From: Pseudomonadota bacterium
Lineage (GTDB): Bacteria > Pseudomonadota > Gammaproteobacteria > Steroidobacterales > SZUA-146
DNA: 46,413 nucleotides
Assembly: GCA_039028935.1 (NCBI GenBank)
Contig: JBCCHD010000031.1
Location: forward strand, 1 to 46,413
Direction of reading: 5' to 3'
Shown here: positions 1-10,310 of the stretch, piece by piece
Layout: the number at the start of each line of letters is the position of its first letter
Position numbering within the stretch: the stretch's first letter is position 1
Made by a program: the position numbers and the translations under genes
The notes under the pieces: model-generated
Told to the model about the DNA's origin: nothing
The model's database searches: none
What the model saw: only the letters and a program-made list of their open reading frames with translations

Positions 1-78
1 GAGGAATGCTACGTAAAACCGAGACGCCGGCAAGAAATAGAGCAAACAACAACGTCCTCGGATCTACTGACTAGAGGG

Positions 79-99
79 GGGCCGCATGGCCCTTTTTTT
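79..99 (+). terminator. Rho-independent terminator upstream of rimP
   Basis: A GGGCC stem, a GCAT loop and a GGCCC arm are followed directly by seven T residues. It probably ends the transcript of a gene lying left of the window. The first 78 bases hold no gene or tRNA end that I can recognise. An in-frame ATG at 86 lies inside this hairpin, which argues against it as the rimP start. Confidence 0.7.
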
Positions 100-118
100 G
101 TCTCTGGAGGCAGAACGA

Positions 119-580
119 ATGAGCCGAAGGGCGCGACAACTGATTGATTTGCTTGAGCCTACGGTAGAAGCCTTAGGGTATGAGCTTGTTGATCTAGAGT
201 TTAATAGCAGCGCGCGCCACGGATTGTTGCGGTTGTATATCGATGGCCCGGAGGGCATCACGCTCGACGATTGTCAGGCGGTGAGCCACCAGGTCAGCGG
301 TGTGTTGGATGTGGAAGATCCGATCAAAACTGAGTATGACCTGGAAGTGTCGTCGCCGGGCCTTGATCGCATCTTGCGCACGCTGGCGCACTACGAACAG
401 TTTTTGGGCTTTGCCGTCAATGTGCGGCTGAAGCGGCCCGAGCAGAATCGGCGCAAAGTCAGTGGCGTGTTGCATGCCACCGATGAATCATCGATCACGC
501 TCGAGGTGGATGGCGAGACAATGGTGTTTCGTCGCGACAATATTGAGAAAACCCGGCTGGTGCCGGTGTATGACGCATAA
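119..580 (+). CDS. rimP: Ribosome maturation factor RimP
   Basis: RimP binds the free 30S subunit and helps its late maturation in the cytoplasm. From the ATG at 119 the protein is 153 residues, against about 150 in E. coli. I chose this start because GGAGG at 106-110 lies eight bases upstream, while the longer frame from 86 starts inside a terminator hairpin. The N-terminal alpha/beta domain has the family pattern EALGYELVDLEF followed by LRLYID. The middle has SSPGLDR, a conserved RimP motif. The C-terminal part is the SH3-like domain. It is the first gene of the rimP-nusA-infB operon, with only 15 bases to nusA. Confidence 0.96.
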   Translation: MSRRARQLIDLLEPTVEALGYELVDLEFNSSARHGLLRLYIDGPEGITLDDCQAVSHQVSGVLDVEDPIKTEYDLEVSSPGLDRILRTLAHYEQFLGFAVNVRLKRPEQNRRKVSGVLHATDESSITLEVDGETMVFRRDNIEKTRLVPVYDA

Positions 581-595
581 CGCAATGGTGTTGGC

Positions 596-2092
596 ATGAA
601 CAAAGAAATCCTGTTAGTCGCAGACGCAGTATCGAATGAGAAAGGCGTCGACAAGGAGATCATTTTCGAGGCAATCGAAATGGCGTTGGCTTCGGCTACG
701 CGCAAACGGCACGGCGAGGACATCGACGTGCGTGTGGCGATCGATCGCGAAACAGGCGGCTACGAAACTTTCCGCCGCTGGCTGGTGTTTGCCGATGACT
801 CCACCGAGCTCGAAACGCCCGACCGTGAGCTACGGCTTGAGGACGCGGTGGAGTACAACGCCGACACGGCGCCTGGCGAATATGTCGAAGAACCCATGGA
901 ATCGGTGGAGTTTGGTCGCATCGCGGCGCAAACCGCCAAACAGGTCATCGTTCAGAAAGTGCGCGAGGCAGAACGTGCGCAAGTCGTTGAGTTATTCAAA
1001 GACCGCGAAGGCGAGCTGTTGAGTGGTATTGTCAAACGCGTCGATCGCAACGGTGCCTACATTGATCTTGGCGGAAACGCCGAGGGATTTATTCCGCGCG
1101 AAAATCTGATTCCGCGTGAAGCCATTCGCACCAACGATCGTGTTAAAGGTCTGCTGCGTGAGGTGCGATCGGAGATTCGCGGTCCGCAGCTGTTCATGAC
1201 GCGCACATCGCCGGAGTTCTTGGTTGAGCTCTTTAAGATCGAAGTGCCCGAAGTGGGGCAAGGCTTAATCGATATTTTGGGCGCGGCACGTGATCCTGGC
1301 AATCGTGCCAAGATTGCCGTGCGCACCAATGATAATCGTATCGATCCGGTGGGCGCGTGCGTGGGTATGCGAGGTTCTCGAGTTCAGGCGGTATCTAATG
1401 AGTTGGCCGGCGAGCGAGTAGACATCATCCTCTGGGACGAAAACCCCGCTCAGTTTGTGATTAATGCCATGTCTCCGGCCGAAGTGTTATCGATCGTTAT
1501 GGACGAAGAAAAACACTCGATGGACATTGCGGTGGAAGAAGATCGCCTCTCGCTTGCGATCGGCAAGGGCGGCCAGAATATCCGTTTGGCCAGTGATCTC
1601 ACGCAATGGGACCTTAAAGTCATGACTGAGGCCGACGCGGAAGAAAAATCCGAATCGGAGATGCAAGCGCTGGTTGAACTGTTCACAAAGCGTTTGGATG
1701 TGGACGAAGAGGTTGCCGCTATTCTTGTTCAAGAAGGCTTTTCGAGCATTGAGGAAGTGGCCTATGTGCCGACGGCCGAGCTGGTTTCGATTGAGGAATT
1801 TGACGAAGACATTGTCAATGAGCTTCGAAGTCGCGCTCGTGATGTGTTGCTGACTCAAGCGATTGTGAGTGAAGAGCAGATCGGCGATGCGCAGCCTGCG
1901 AGCGATTTGCTAGAGCTCGAAGGCATGGACGACGCGTTGGCTTACGTATTGGCAAGTAAAGGGGTGGTGACGCGCGAAGATCTCGCCGAACAAGCTGTGG
2001 ACGATCTTGAAGACGTGGAATCGCTAACCCCCGAACGCGCAGCTGAACTAATTATGGCTGCACGCGCACACTGGTTTGAGGACGTCGAATAG
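596..2092 (+). CDS. nusA: Transcription termination/antitermination protein NusA
   Basis: NusA binds RNA polymerase and nascent RNA and controls pausing, termination and antitermination. The 498-residue length matches E. coli (495). Domains in order: an N-terminal RNA-polymerase-binding domain (about 1-125), an S1 domain (about 137-200, with GIVKRVDRNGAYIDLGG), two KH domains (about 230-345, with VGMRGSRVQAV and IGKGGQNIRLA), and two C-terminal acidic helix-hairpin-helix repeats (about 365-430 and 440-498). The two C-terminal repeats are typical of gammaproteobacterial NusA. It lies between rimP and infB, the usual order. Confidence 0.97.
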   Translation: MNKEILLVADAVSNEKGVDKEIIFEAIEMALASATRKRHGEDIDVRVAIDRETGGYETFRRWLVFADDSTELETPDRELRLEDAVEYNADTAPGEYVEEPMESVEFGRIAAQTAKQVIVQKVREAERAQVVELFKDREGELLSGIVKRVDRNGAYIDLGGNAEGFIPRENLIPREAIRTNDRVKGLLREVRSEIRGPQLFMTRTSPEFLVELFKIEVPEVGQGLIDILGAARDPGNRAKIAVRTNDNRIDPVGACVGMRGSRVQAVSNELAGERVDIILWDENPAQFVINAMSPAEVLSIVMDEEKHSMDIAVEEDRLSLAIGKGGQNIRLASDLTQWDLKVMTEADAEEKSESEMQALVELFTKRLDVDEEVAAILVQEGFSSIEEVAYVPTAELVSIEEFDEDIVNELRSRARDVLLTQAIVSEEQIGDAQPASDLLELEGMDDALAYVLASKGVVTREDLAEQAVDDLEDVESLTPERAAELIMAARAHWFEDVE

Positions 2093-2109
2093 TCGACGTG
2101 GAGTAGATT

Positions 2110-4593
2110 ATGGCTGATGTAACGGTCACACAATTTGCGGATGTACTGAAGGTGTCGGTCGACAAGCTGCTCGAGCAGATGGCCGAAGCGGGGATCTCCG
2201 TGGACGGCGCCCAAGACACCATCAGCGAAGACGACAAAATGCAGCTTCTGACGCATTTGCGTAAGTCCCATGGTCGCAAGGGAGAGAGCGCTGCGCCGAA
2301 GAAAATCACGCTCAAGCGCAAGCAGCAAAGCGAACTCAAATTGTCGGGTGGGCAGGGGCGCGCCCGAACGGTCAATGTAGAGGTTCGCCGTAAGCGCACG
2401 TACATCAACCGTGGTGTGCTGGAAGAAGAAGCGAAGGCCAAGCAAGAAGAGCTCGACGCAGAGAGACAGAAGCAAAGCGACGCGGCCAATGCCGAAAAAG
2501 AAGCGAAAGAGCAGCGCCACCGCGAGGCCGAAGAGCGACGCCTAGCCGAAGAGCAGCGTTTGGAGCGTGAGCGTACTGAGCGCGCGGAACGCGCGGAACG
2601 CGAAGCGCGTAGCAAAGCTGAGGCCGAAGAGCGGCGTCGTGTTGAAGAAGAACGACGCAAGCAGCAAGACGCACAACGCAAGGCGCGTAAAACCGAAGAC
2701 CGCAATACCAAGTACGGCCGCAAGGAATTGCATGTTGCGCGGGACAAGAGCGGTCGTCGCCGGCCGAAGAAGCCGGTGCGTCGTCGTCCGATTGCCGTTA
2801 GCGCCGAATCACAAAGTTTCGAACGACCCACGGCGCCCGTTGTGCGTGAGGTGCAGTTGGGCGAGACCATTACGGTCGCCGAACTCGCTCAAAAAATGGC
2901 AGTAAAAGCGAACGAAGTGATTAAAACCATGATGGGCATGGGCGCGATGGTTACCATTAACCAGGTGATCGATCAGGATACCGCACAGCTTGTCGTTGAG
3001 GAGATGGGCCACACGGTGTCGATCGTGAGCGACAACGTGCTGGAAGACCAGGTTGTTGAAGCCAGCCAGGCGGTGGGCGATGAAGTTGAGCGCGCGCCGG
3101 TGGTGACGGTGATGGGTCACGTAGACCACGGTAAGACATCGCTGCTTGACTATATTCGACGCGCCAAAGTGGCCGACGGCGAAGCGGGGGGTATCACGCA
3201 GCATATTGGTGCCTACCGCGTAAAAACCAGCAAGGGCGATATTGCCTTTTTGGATACGCCCGGACACGAAGCGTTTACGGCCATGCGCGCGCGCGGCGCC
3301 CAGGTAACGGACTTGGTTATCTTGGTTGTGGCAGGCGATGACGGAGTAAAACCGCAGACTATTGAGGCGATCAAACACTCCAAAGCGGCCGGCGTGCCGG
3401 TGATTGTCGCCGTCAACAAAATGGATCGCGAAGAATCTGACATGGAGCGAGTTAAAAACGAGATGTCGCAACATGAGGTGATCCCGGAAGATTGGGGTGG
3501 CGACACCATGTTTGTGCCCGTCTCGGCTAAAACGGGTCAGGGCATTGATGATTTGTTAGAGAACATTTCATTGCAGGCGGAACTATTGGAACTAACGGCC
3601 ACTGCCGACGGTCCGGCGGCGGGTGTTGTGCTCGAATCGTCACTTGAAAAAGGGCGCGGGGCCGTAGCCACCGTACTCGTCAGCCGCGGCATGCTCAAAG
3701 TGGGCGACACGCTACTTGCCGGAACCGAATTTGGTCGTGTGCGTGCGATGTTTGATGAGTTGGGTAAGCCGATCAAAGAGGCCGGCCCGTCCACGCCGGC
3801 GGTTGTGCTTGGGTTATCGGGCACACCCAATGCGGGTGATGACATCTTGACGCTGGCCGACGACCGCAAGGCACGCGAAGTGGCACAACATCGTCAAGAT
3901 AAAATGCGTGACCAGAAACTGGCCAAGCAAAGCGCATCGCGCCTTGAAGATGTGTTCTCGCAGATGACACAGGGCGAACGTGAGAGCGTCAACCTGGTCA
4001 TTAAGGCGGACGTACAGGGCAGTGCGGAGGCCTTGCGCGATGCACTGATGCGGCTCTCGCAGGAAGATGTTGAAGTGAAGGTGGTACTCAGCGCTGTCGG
4101 TGGGATCACGGAGTCTGATGTCAATCTCGCGGCTGCGTCGAATGCGATCATTATTGGTTTCAATACGCGTGCCGATACTGCTGCGCGCACAGTGATCAAA
4201 GAATCGGGTGTTGATCTTCATTACTACAGCATCATTTATGAAGCGATCGATGAAGTGAAACGAGCCATCAGCGGTAAGATGGCGCCCGAGATCAAGGAAC
4301 AAATTGTCGGTTTGGCCGAGGTTAAAGAGGTGTTTTCATCGCCGAAACTTGGACAGGTGGCGGGATGTATCGTGTCTGAAGGCTATGTGCGCCGCAGCTT
4401 TCCGATTCGAGTGTTGCGCGACAACGTGGTGATTTATGAAGGCGAACTGGAGTCGCTGCGCCGCTTTAAAGATAACGTCAACGAAGTACGTTCGGGCACC
4501 GAATGCGGTATCGGCGTGAAGAACTACAACGATGTGCGCGTGAACGATCAAATCGAGTGTTTCGAACGCATCGAGGTCGCGCGCGAAATTTAG
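2110..4593 (+). CDS. infB: Translation initiation factor IF-2
   Basis: IF-2 is the GTPase that brings initiator fMet-tRNA to the 30S subunit and promotes subunit joining. The protein is 827 residues. It begins with an IF2-N domain (1-50), followed by a long charged coiled-coil region rich in Glu, Arg and Ala (about 100-220), then a second IF2-N-type domain (about 245-300). The G domain starts near 330 and shows G1 GHVDHGKT (from about 336), G3 DTPGHEA, G4 NKMD and G5 SAK. Domains II to IV follow and end in a normal C-terminal fMet-tRNA-binding domain. ATG at 2110, 17 bases after the nusA stop. Internal starts producing shorter isoforms, as in E. coli, cannot be judged here. Confidence 0.97.
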   Translation: MADVTVTQFADVLKVSVDKLLEQMAEAGISVDGAQDTISEDDKMQLLTHLRKSHGRKGESAAPKKITLKRKQQSELKLSGGQGRARTVNVEVRRKRTYINRGVLEEEAKAKQEELDAERQKQSDAANAEKEAKEQRHREAEERRLAEEQRLERERTERAERAEREARSKAEAEERRRVEEERRKQQDAQRKARKTEDRNTKYGRKELHVARDKSGRRRPKKPVRRRPIAVSAESQSFERPTAPVVREVQLGETITVAELAQKMAVKANEVIKTMMGMGAMVTINQVIDQDTAQLVVEEMGHTVSIVSDNVLEDQVVEASQAVGDEVERAPVVTVMGHVDHGKTSLLDYIRRAKVADGEAGGITQHIGAYRVKTSKGDIAFLDTPGHEAFTAMRARGAQVTDLVILVVAGDDGVKPQTIEAIKHSKAAGVPVIVAVNKMDREESDMERVKNEMSQHEVIPEDWGGDTMFVPVSAKTGQGIDDLLENISLQAELLELTATADGPAAGVVLESSLEKGRGAVATVLVSRGMLKVGDTLLAGTEFGRVRAMFDELGKPIKEAGPSTPAVVLGLSGTPNAGDDILTLADDRKAREVAQHRQDKMRDQKLAKQSASRLEDVFSQMTQGERESVNLVIKADVQGSAEALRDALMRLSQEDVEVKVVLSAVGGITESDVNLAAASNAIIIGFNTRADTAARTVIKESGVDLHYYSIIYEAIDEVKRAISGKMAPEIKEQIVGLAEVKEVFSSPKLGQVAGCIVSEGYVRRSFPIRVLRDNVVIYEGELESLRRFKDNVNEVRSGTECGIGVKNYNDVRVNDQIECFERIEVAREI

Positions 4594-4607
4594 ACGCGGC
4601 GTTTGGC

Positions 4608-5003
4608 ATGCCCAAAGAGTTTCATCGCAGCGAACGTGTTTCCGAGCTTCTCCATCGCATGGTGAGCGAGGTCGTGCGCGATGAGGTTCACGACCCGCGC
4701 GTCAAGCTGGTTACGATCACTGATCTTCAGCTCAGTCGCGACCTAACCGTGGCAAAAATCTACTTTACGTCGCTTGACGATACGGCGGATCTGGATGAGT
4801 TGGCCGATGTGCTGCAAAAGGCCGCTGGTTTTATCCGCAGTCGGGTTGGGCGAGAGATACGGTTGCGCACCACTCCCGAGCTACGCTTTTTCAAGGACGA
4901 TATCGAACTGCGCGGCCGCGCGATGAGCGCAATGATCGACCGGGCGGTATCTCAGGACGATGCGCGTCGGCCTTCTGGCTCAGACGACGAGTCGATCGAC
5001 TAA
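4608..5003 (+). CDS. rbfA: 30S ribosome-binding factor RbfA
   Basis: RbfA assists maturation of the 16S rRNA 5' end in the 30S subunit. From the ATG at 4608 it is 131 residues (E. coli 133). A longer frame opens upstream inside infB but carries no family similarity, so I set the start 14 bases after the infB stop. The KH-like fold is recognisable by the motifs RVSELLHRMVSEVV, VHDPRV and KIYFTSLDD. It sits between infB and truB, its usual place. Confidence 0.95.
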   Translation: MPKEFHRSERVSELLHRMVSEVVRDEVHDPRVKLVTITDLQLSRDLTVAKIYFTSLDDTADLDELADVLQKAAGFIRSRVGREIRLRTTPELRFFKDDIELRGRAMSAMIDRAVSQDDARRPSGSDDESID

Positions 5004-5018
5004 GTACAGGACCGTCTC

Positions 5019-5924
5019 ATGGGGCGTCGCAAAGGGCGTAGTGTCAACGGTATTTTGCTACTCGACAAGCCGAGTGGTCTGACCTCGAACCGGGCGCTTC
5101 AACGAGCCAAAAGCCTTCTTTTCGCCAGTAAAGCCGGCCACACAGGTAGTTTGGATCCGTTGGCGAGTGGCTTATTGCCCCTGTGCTTTGGCCACGCCAC
5201 AAAAGTCTCCGGTTACCTACTCAACGCTCACAAAACCTATGAAGTAAAGGCTGCGTTTGGCACGCGAACCGATACCGCCGACGCCGAGGGTGAGGCGGTA
5301 GAGACCAGTGATGCACGACCAACGATGGATCAGATCGATGCCGTCTTGCCACAGTTCTTAGGCCCTCAACAACAGATCCCACCCATGTATTCGGCGCTCA
5401 AACATGAGGGTCGGCGTCTGTATAAGCTCGCTCGCGAGGGCAAAGTGGTCGAGCGACCTCCTCGAGCGATCACCGTGCTCTCGCTAGAGCGATTATCGTC
5501 GACCGAGGGCCAGATGGCGCTTCGCGTGCAGTGCTCCAAGGGCACGTATATTCGCACGCTGGTTGAGGATATTGCCGAGGCGCTGGGCGCGCTGGCCCAT
5601 GTCATCGTCCTGCGCCGTACGGCCGCTGGCCCGTTCTCGGCCGCGGAACTGGTGACGCTCGAGCAAATCGAGACGGTGGTAGATGAACACGGGCCTGAGA
5701 GCGCGGACCAGTGGCTTTTGCCCATTGATCGGGCACTGCAGGATTGGCCGCGCGTTCAGCTGGATTCGGATACCGGGTTTTATTTGTTAAACGGGCAGTC
5801 GGTGCAGGCCCCCGATGCGCCGTCACGCGGGGATGTCCGCGTTTACGTTGAGGGTAAGGGCTTTGTTGGCCTTGGGAAAATGCTGCCGGATGGGCGGGTG
5901 GCACCACGGAAGCTTTTCCACTAA
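5019..5924 (+). CDS. truB: tRNA pseudouridine(55) synthase TruB
   Basis: TruB converts U55 in the T-loop of tRNAs to pseudouridine. The protein is 301 residues. The N-terminal motif NGILLLDKPSGLTSN is typical, and the catalytic Asp is in GSLDPLASG, at residue 46 (Asp48 in E. coli). SKGTYIRTLVEDIA is the conserved second motif. The C-terminal portion (about 245-301) is the short RNA-binding extension. It begins 15 bases after rbfA and is the last gene before the rpsO promoter. Confidence 0.96.
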   Translation: MGRRKGRSVNGILLLDKPSGLTSNRALQRAKSLLFASKAGHTGSLDPLASGLLPLCFGHATKVSGYLLNAHKTYEVKAAFGTRTDTADAEGEAVETSDARPTMDQIDAVLPQFLGPQQQIPPMYSALKHEGRRLYKLAREGKVVERPPRAITVLSLERLSSTEGQMALRVQCSKGTYIRTLVEDIAEALGALAHVIVLRRTAAGPFSAAELVTLEQIETVVDEHGPESADQWLLPIDRALQDWPRVQLDSDTGFYLLNGQSVQAPDAPSRGDVRVYVEGKGFVGLGKMLPDGRVAPRKLFH

Positions 5925-5974
5925 ATACGCCCTCAAAAAGGCCAAATATTTGCTCGAATTTTGCCCAAAATGGC

Positions 5975-6004
5975 TTGTTACCACAGGGTGGCTGCGGGTA
6001 CAAT
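5975..6004 (+). promoter_or_regulatory. Predicted sigma70 promoter for rpsO
   Basis: TTGTTA at 5975-5980 and TACAAT at 5999-6004 are separated by 18 bases. Transcription would start near 6011, giving a leader of about 45 bases before rpsO. An internal rpsO promoter is normal in this operon in other gammaproteobacteria. Confidence 0.6.
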
Positions 6005-6054
6005 GCGCGCTGCCAAAAAGGGTTTAAATAGAGAGATTTAGAGGAAAGACCGAC

Positions 6055-6324
6055 ATGCCGCTTTCAACCGAGCAAAAAGTAGGAATCATCGAAAAGCATT
6101 CACGTGGCACCGCCGATACCGGCAGTCCCGAAGTGCAAGTGGCGCTGCTGTCAGCCCGTATCAACGGACTGACCTCGCACTTTGCCCACAATAAAAAAGA
6201 CCACCATTCTCGACGTGGCCTTCTTAAAATGGTTAACCAGCGCCGCAAGTTGCTGGACTACCTCAAAAAGAAAGATCTTAAACGCTACCAGGACCTCATT
6301 AAGGAACTGGGCTTGCGCCGATAA
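6055..6324 (+). CDS. rpsO: 30S ribosomal protein S15
   Basis: S15 is a primary binder of the central domain of 16S rRNA and is needed early in 30S assembly. It is 89 residues, the usual length. Family motifs include [14 protein letters not shown] and [20 protein letters not shown] Shine-Dalgarno region lies just upstream. S15 represses its own translation in E. coli by a leader pseudoknot; whether the leader here can form one is not clear from inspection. Confidence 0.97.
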   Translation: MPLSTEQKVGIIEKHSRGTADTGSPEVQVALLSARINGLTSHFAHNKKDHHSRRGLLKMVNQRRKLLDYLKKKDLKRYQDLIKELGLRR

Positions 6325-6335
6325 TTCTCCTCGAC

Positions 6336-6474
6336 AGCAGCGTGTTGAAAAACGTTCAGGGGAGAATCGCGCATGACGCTAAGCGTTGTGTCGATTCTAA
6401 ACCAAGTTATTAGCCAATAGCGTCATCGCGGTCGGTAGAGACGGTGATGACTGAGCTTTATTCAACATGCTGCT
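6336..6474 (+). promoter_or_regulatory. Multibranched pnp leader enclosed by a 14-bp stem
   Basis: Bases 6336-6349 pair with 6461-6474 over 14 positions, with one G-U pair. Inside lie two further hairpins: GAATCG (6364-6369) with CGATTC (6392-6397), which itself encloses an ACG/CGT hairpin, and GTCATC (6422-6427) with GATGAC (6446-6451). In E. coli the rpsO-pnp interval folds into a long stem cut by RNase III, and PNPase then represses its own translation. The position and shape here fit the same role. The pairing is seen directly; the regulation is inferred. Confidence 0.65.
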
Positions 6475-6529
6475 CGTCCGGGTACTTTAATCCATCGTTA
6501 CAAACCAAGGGGTTTAGGGGCGGTTAGTT

Positions 6530-8620
6530 GTGACTATTCATAAGCAAGAATTCATGTACGGTGACCAGAAGGTCACGATCGAAACGGGCGAGATTGCCCG
6601 TCAAGCTAGTGGTGCGGTGGTGGTGTCGGTTGGCGACACGGCGCTGCTCGTTACCGCAGTCGGTAGACGCGAAGCTGATCCAGGTCGATCGTTCTTCCCG
6701 CTGACCGTGAACTATCAAGAGAAAACGTATGCCGCCGGTAAAATACCAGGTGGCTTTTTTAAACGCGAAGGACGGCCATCGGAAAAGGAGACGCTGATCT
6801 CGCGCCTCATCGACCGACCCATACGACCGTTGTTTCCAAAAGGGTTTAAAAACGAAGTACAAGTGATTGCGACCGTCATGTCGCTCGATCCCGAAGTGGA
6901 CGCTGATATTCCGGCGATGATTGGGTGCTCGGCGGCACTGGCTATTTCTGGTATGCCGTTTGCAGGTCCAATTTCTGCTGCTCGAGTGGGCTATAAAGAC
7001 GGTGACTATGCACTCAACCCAACGCGCACGTGGCTGGCAGATTCCGATCTTGATTTGGTGGTTGCCGGCACCGAAGGCGCTGTGCTGATGGTCGAGTCCG
7101 AGGCAAACATTTTGTCTGAAGACGTTATGCTGGGTGCCGTGGTTTACGGTCACGAGCAGATGCAGGTAGCGATTGCGAACATTAACGAATTGGTGGCTAA
7201 AGTCGGTACGGAGTCTTGGGGCTGGGAAGCACCAGAAGAAAATACGGCGCTCAAGGAATTAGTGGCAGCCAAGGCCACCGAAGGCCTGTCCGCCGCCTAC
7301 GACATCTCTGAAAAGATGGCGCGTCAGGACAAAGTCCATGAAACCAAGGCGGCCGTGATGGACGCGTTGGCCGGTGGCGATGAGCCAGAGTACAGCGCCG
7401 ACGAAGTAGGCGGCATGCTCAAGTCGTTGGAAAGCGACATTGTTCGAAACCGCGTGTTGGACGGACAGCCTCGGATTGATGGTCGCGACACGACCACCGT
7501 TCGGCCGATTAATGTTCGTGTTGGCGTACTGCCGCGAACACATGGCTCGGCACTATTTACCCGCGGCGAGACGCAGGCGATTGTTGCCACCACGCTCGGT
7601 ACCGGTCGAGATGCGCAGATTATTGATGCATTGGAAGGCGAGTACAAAGAGCCCTTTATGCTTCATTATAACTTTCCGCCGTTTTGTGTCGGGGAGACCG
7701 GTTTTATGTCTGGGCCGAAGCGTCGCGAAATTGGCCACGGCAAACTAGCCAAGCGCGGCATTGCTGCGGTCATGCCGGATATGGAAGCGTTTCCCTATGT
7801 GATTCGGGTGGTGTCTGAAATCACTGAATCGAACGGTTCAAGTTCTATGGCGTCGGTTTGTGGTACAAGTTTGGCGCTAATGGATGCGGGTGTGCCGACC
7901 AAAGCGCCGGTGGCCGGCGTGGCAATGGGCTTGGTGAAAGATGGCGATCGGCATCAAGTGCTGACAGACATCTTGGGCGATGAAGACCACCTGGGCGACA
8001 TGGACTTTAAAGTAGCCGGTACGGACGACGGTATTACCGCACTTCAGATGGACATTAAGATTCAAGGTATCACCCAGGACATCATGTCTACCGCATTGGC
8101 CCAGTCACGGGACGCTCGTCTGCATATTCTTGACAATATGAAGCAGGTTATCGCTGAGCCTCGCGCTGAAATGTCAGATTGGGCACCCACCATTATCTCG
8201 ATGAAGATCGATCCTGAGAAGATTCGGGATGTGATCGGTAAAGGGGGTGCGGTGATTCGCGCCATCACCGAAGAGACGGGTGCAACGATCGACATTGATA
8301 ACGACGGTACGGTTCGAATAGCGTCTGTTGAGGGCGCGTCAGGTCGAGAGGCGGAACGCCGCATTAAGCTCATCACAGCGGAAGTCGAAGTGGGTAAGAT
8401 CTACGATGGCAAAGTCGCTCGTCTAATGGACTTTGGTGCGTTCGTGACGATCTTACCGGGCAAAGACGGTTTGGTGCACATTTCGCAGATTTCCGAAGAG
8501 CGCGTCGAGAAGGTCAGCGACAAACTCGCTGAAGGCGACGAGATTAAAGTGAAAGTGCTTGAGGTGGATCGTCAAGGTCGAATTCGGTTGAGTATGAGAA
8601 ACCTCGACGCCGAGGAATGA
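6530..8620 (+). CDS. pnp: Polyribonucleotide nucleotidyltransferase (PNPase)
   Basis: PNPase degrades RNA from the 3' end by phosphorolysis and is part of the RNA degradosome in many gammaproteobacteria. The protein is 696 residues (E. coli 711). It starts at a GTG, with AGGGG at 6516-6520 upstream. Domain order: RNase PH-like domain 1, a helical linker, RNase PH-like domain 2 (LFTRGETQA), a KH domain (about 555-615, with [12 protein letters not shown]) and an S1 domain (about 622-690, with [19 protein letters not shown]). The structured leader upstream suggests RNase III-dependent autoregulation. A bidirectional terminator follows. Confidence 0.97.
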   Translation: MTIHKQEFMYGDQKVTIETGEIARQASGAVVVSVGDTALLVTAVGRREADPGRSFFPLTVNYQEKTYAAGKIPGGFFKREGRPSEKETLISRLIDRPIRPLFPKGFKNEVQVIATVMSLDPEVDADIPAMIGCSAALAISGMPFAGPISAARVGYKDGDYALNPTRTWLADSDLDLVVAGTEGAVLMVESEANILSEDVMLGAVVYGHEQMQVAIANINELVAKVGTESWGWEAPEENTALKELVAAKATEGLSAAYDISEKMARQDKVHETKAAVMDALAGGDEPEYSADEVGGMLKSLESDIVRNRVLDGQPRIDGRDTTTVRPINVRVGVLPRTHGSALFTRGETQAIVATTLGTGRDAQIIDALEGEYKEPFMLHYNFPPFCVGETGFMSGPKRREIGHGKLAKRGIAAVMPDMEAFPYVIRVVSEITESNGSSSMASVCGTSLALMDAGVPTKAPVAGVAMGLVKDGDRHQVLTDILGDEDHLGDMDFKVAGTDDGITALQMDIKIQGITQDIMSTALAQSRDARLHILDNMKQVIAEPRAEMSDWAPTIISMKIDPEKIRDVIGKGGAVIRAITEETGATIDIDNDGTVRIASVEGASGREAERRIKLITAEVEVGKIYDGKVARLMDFGAFVTILPGKDGLVHISQISEERVEKVSDKLAEGDEIKVKVLEVDRQGRIRLSMRNLDAEE

Positions 8621-8697
8621 TCAGCATCGCGCTGACTGTTTGCCACGAGCGTTGATCGTTGTGGTGATGCTCAAGCAGGCGATGCCGTCTGTCTTGG

Positions 8698-8728
8698 AAA
8701 AAAAAACCGGGCTTCGCCCGGTTTTTTT
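8698..8728. terminator. Bidirectional terminator between pnp and phaR
   Basis: ACCGGGC (8706-8712), loop TTC and GCCCGGT (8716-8722) form a seven-pair stem. It is flanked by an A run on the left and a T run on the right, so it can stop transcription on both strands. The convergent genes pnp and phaR end on either side. Confidence 0.85.
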
Positions 8729-8748
8729 ATGGTTGGTCAACGGAAGAA

Positions 8749-9231
8749 TCAGTCGCGTTCGTCCCGCTTGCGCTCGGATTCTTGCGGACCGGTGAAGGTC
8801 TTGAGGAGTTCTTCTTGAGCCGATTTCCAAAACGACAAATTTTTCTTGGCGATATCGGTCACAACACTGATCGGGTCGACGCCAACGACGTTTTTGAGTC
8901 GGGAGCGTATCTGTTGCTGCTGTCCCATGAAGAGTTTGAGGCTCTGTTCCATATAGCTGCTGACCATGCCTTGCATGTTGCCACCATAGGAGCGAATAAT
9001 TTGGGACAGAAAATCGCGGCTGAATATGGGCTCCCCGCTGGCTTCTTGTTCGCTGATCACCTGCAGCAAAATGCTGTGCGTGATGTCTGCCTGGGACTTT
9101 TTGTCTATGACGACAAAATCGACCTTTTCGAGCACGAGGTTTCGAATGTCGGCAAGTGTGATGTAACGGCTTTCTTCGGTGTCGTACAAGCGTCGGTTTG
9201 GATATTTTTTAATAATTCGTGATTCGCTCAT
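8749..9231 (-). CDS. phaR: Polyhydroxyalkanoate synthesis repressor PhaR
   Basis: PhaR-type regulators bind DNA and polyhydroxyalkanoate and repress phasin and related genes until polymer is present. The 160-residue form starts at the ATG whose complement is 9229-9231. The frame is open upstream to 9351, but family similarity begins at MSESRIIKKYPNRRLYD. The N-terminal DNA-binding domain (about 4-65) has the hallmark RIIKKYPNRRLYDT. The C-terminal half (GGNMQGMVSSYMEQS and onwards) is the PHB accumulation domain. No PHA synthase or phasin gene lies in the window. The charged tail ESERKRDERD is ordinary low complexity. Confidence 0.88.
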   Translation of the reverse strand: MSESRIIKKYPNRRLYDTEESRYITLADIRNLVLEKVDFVVIDKKSQADITHSILLQVISEQEASGEPIFSRDFLSQIIRSYGGNMQGMVSSYMEQSLKLFMGQQQQIRSRLKNVVGVDPISVVTDIAKKNLSFWKSAQEELLKTFTGPQESERKRDERD

Positions 9232-9368
9232 AAACTTTGAACCCTGTGAATAGAGGCGATGAGAATGCTGCACTCTGCGGTGTTGGTCAGACCGCACTGC
9301 GACAATTTGTGTAATGGAGGTAGTGTAACTGGCGGCGATGTTGCTTTGCAATTTGTACCGCTATTGAC

Positions 9369-10289
9369 TCATTCTAATGTGACTTTTTCTTTTCCAGACA
9401 ATTGATTAGGTTCCCAGTGCTCAATTGCATAAGACCAGATATCACGCACTGCAGCGCGCCGCAGCGCGGAGGGAATGCCGAGCCCTAGAAGTGCCAATGC
9501 GTCGCACAAATGCTGCGCTGCTCGACGCGTTTGAAGTGACGGCGCCGCCGTTTGTTTGGAGAGCTTTTCGCCTGACGAATTCACGATGACAGGGATATGC
9601 ATCCAGTCGGGTTGCGTCTCACTGAGGTGTCGACGCAGTACGATTTGTCCGGCGGTTTCGTGCAACAAATCGATCCCTCTCACCACTTCGGTAATGCCCT
9701 GATCGAGGTCGTCAACCGTGACCGCAAGCTGATAGCTGGGTAAATCGTCTTTTCGCCAAATTACAAAATCGCCTTGGTCGCGACCAAACGTAATGCATTG
9801 TTCACCTTGTAGCGCATCCGAGAAAAACAGCGTATCGGTGCCGGCGTTAAGCCGATGATTGCACGATTCATCGGGGTTCGGTGGTTGGCCAAGGCAGGTG
9901 CCCGGATACACCGACTCGGGGCCATTTTGAGCGGCGATCGCTTGTTGAATGTCGCGTCGACTGCAGCGGCAGCGATAGGCGGTTTGTTGTTGGTTTAGTG
10001 CATCGACCACACTGCGATAGCGTTCGATCCTGTCACGTTGGTAGACAACCGAGCCGTGCCATTCGAACCCGACGGCCTCTAATGTGTGTAGAAAGGAATC
10101 GGATGCACCCGGCATCTCGCGGGGTGGGTCGATATTCTCAATGCGGAGTAGCCACTCACCTTGGGCTTGGCGCGCGCGAAGATAGCTGGCGCAGGCGGCC
10201 AGCAGTGAACCCATGTGCAAAGGCCCGGTGGGTGAAGGGGCAAACCGGCCCCGGTACGGCGTTGTTGGAGCAACAGTTGCGGCGGACAC
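9369..10289 (-). CDS. gluQ: Glutamyl-Q tRNA(Asp) synthetase
   Basis: GluQ-RS activates glutamate and attaches it to the queuosine base at position 34 of tRNA(Asp). It resembles the catalytic half of glutamyl-tRNA synthetase without the anticodon domain. The protein is 306 residues (E. coli 308). The first motif is FAPSPTGPLHMGSLLAA, a HIGH variant, and the second is GEKLSKQ in the KMSKS position. A zinc-site pattern (CRC, then YPGTC) lies near the middle. The start is a GTG at 10289, 21 bases after the dksA stop; dksA-gluQ pairing is common in gammaproteobacteria. The queuosine precursor gene queF is nearby. Confidence 0.93.
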   Translation of the reverse strand: MSAATVAPTTPYRGRFAPSPTGPLHMGSLLAACASYLRARQAQGEWLLRIENIDPPREMPGASDSFLHTLEAVGFEWHGSVVYQRDRIERYRSVVDALNQQQTAYRCRCSRRDIQQAIAAQNGPESVYPGTCLGQPPNPDESCNHRLNAGTDTLFFSDALQGEQCITFGRDQGDFVIWRKDDLPSYQLAVTVDDLDQGITEVVRGIDLLHETAGQIVLRRHLSETQPDWMHIPVIVNSSGEKLSKQTAAPSLQTRRAAQHLCDALALLGLGIPSALRRAAVRDIWSYAIEHWEPNQLSGKEKVTLE

Positions 10290-10310
10290 CAGCGGCGGGT
10301 GAGTGCGTGC

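Noticed and set aside
1-78. Possible tRNA end upstream of rimP
   Set aside because: tRNAs often precede rimP, but no T-loop or CCA end is visible.
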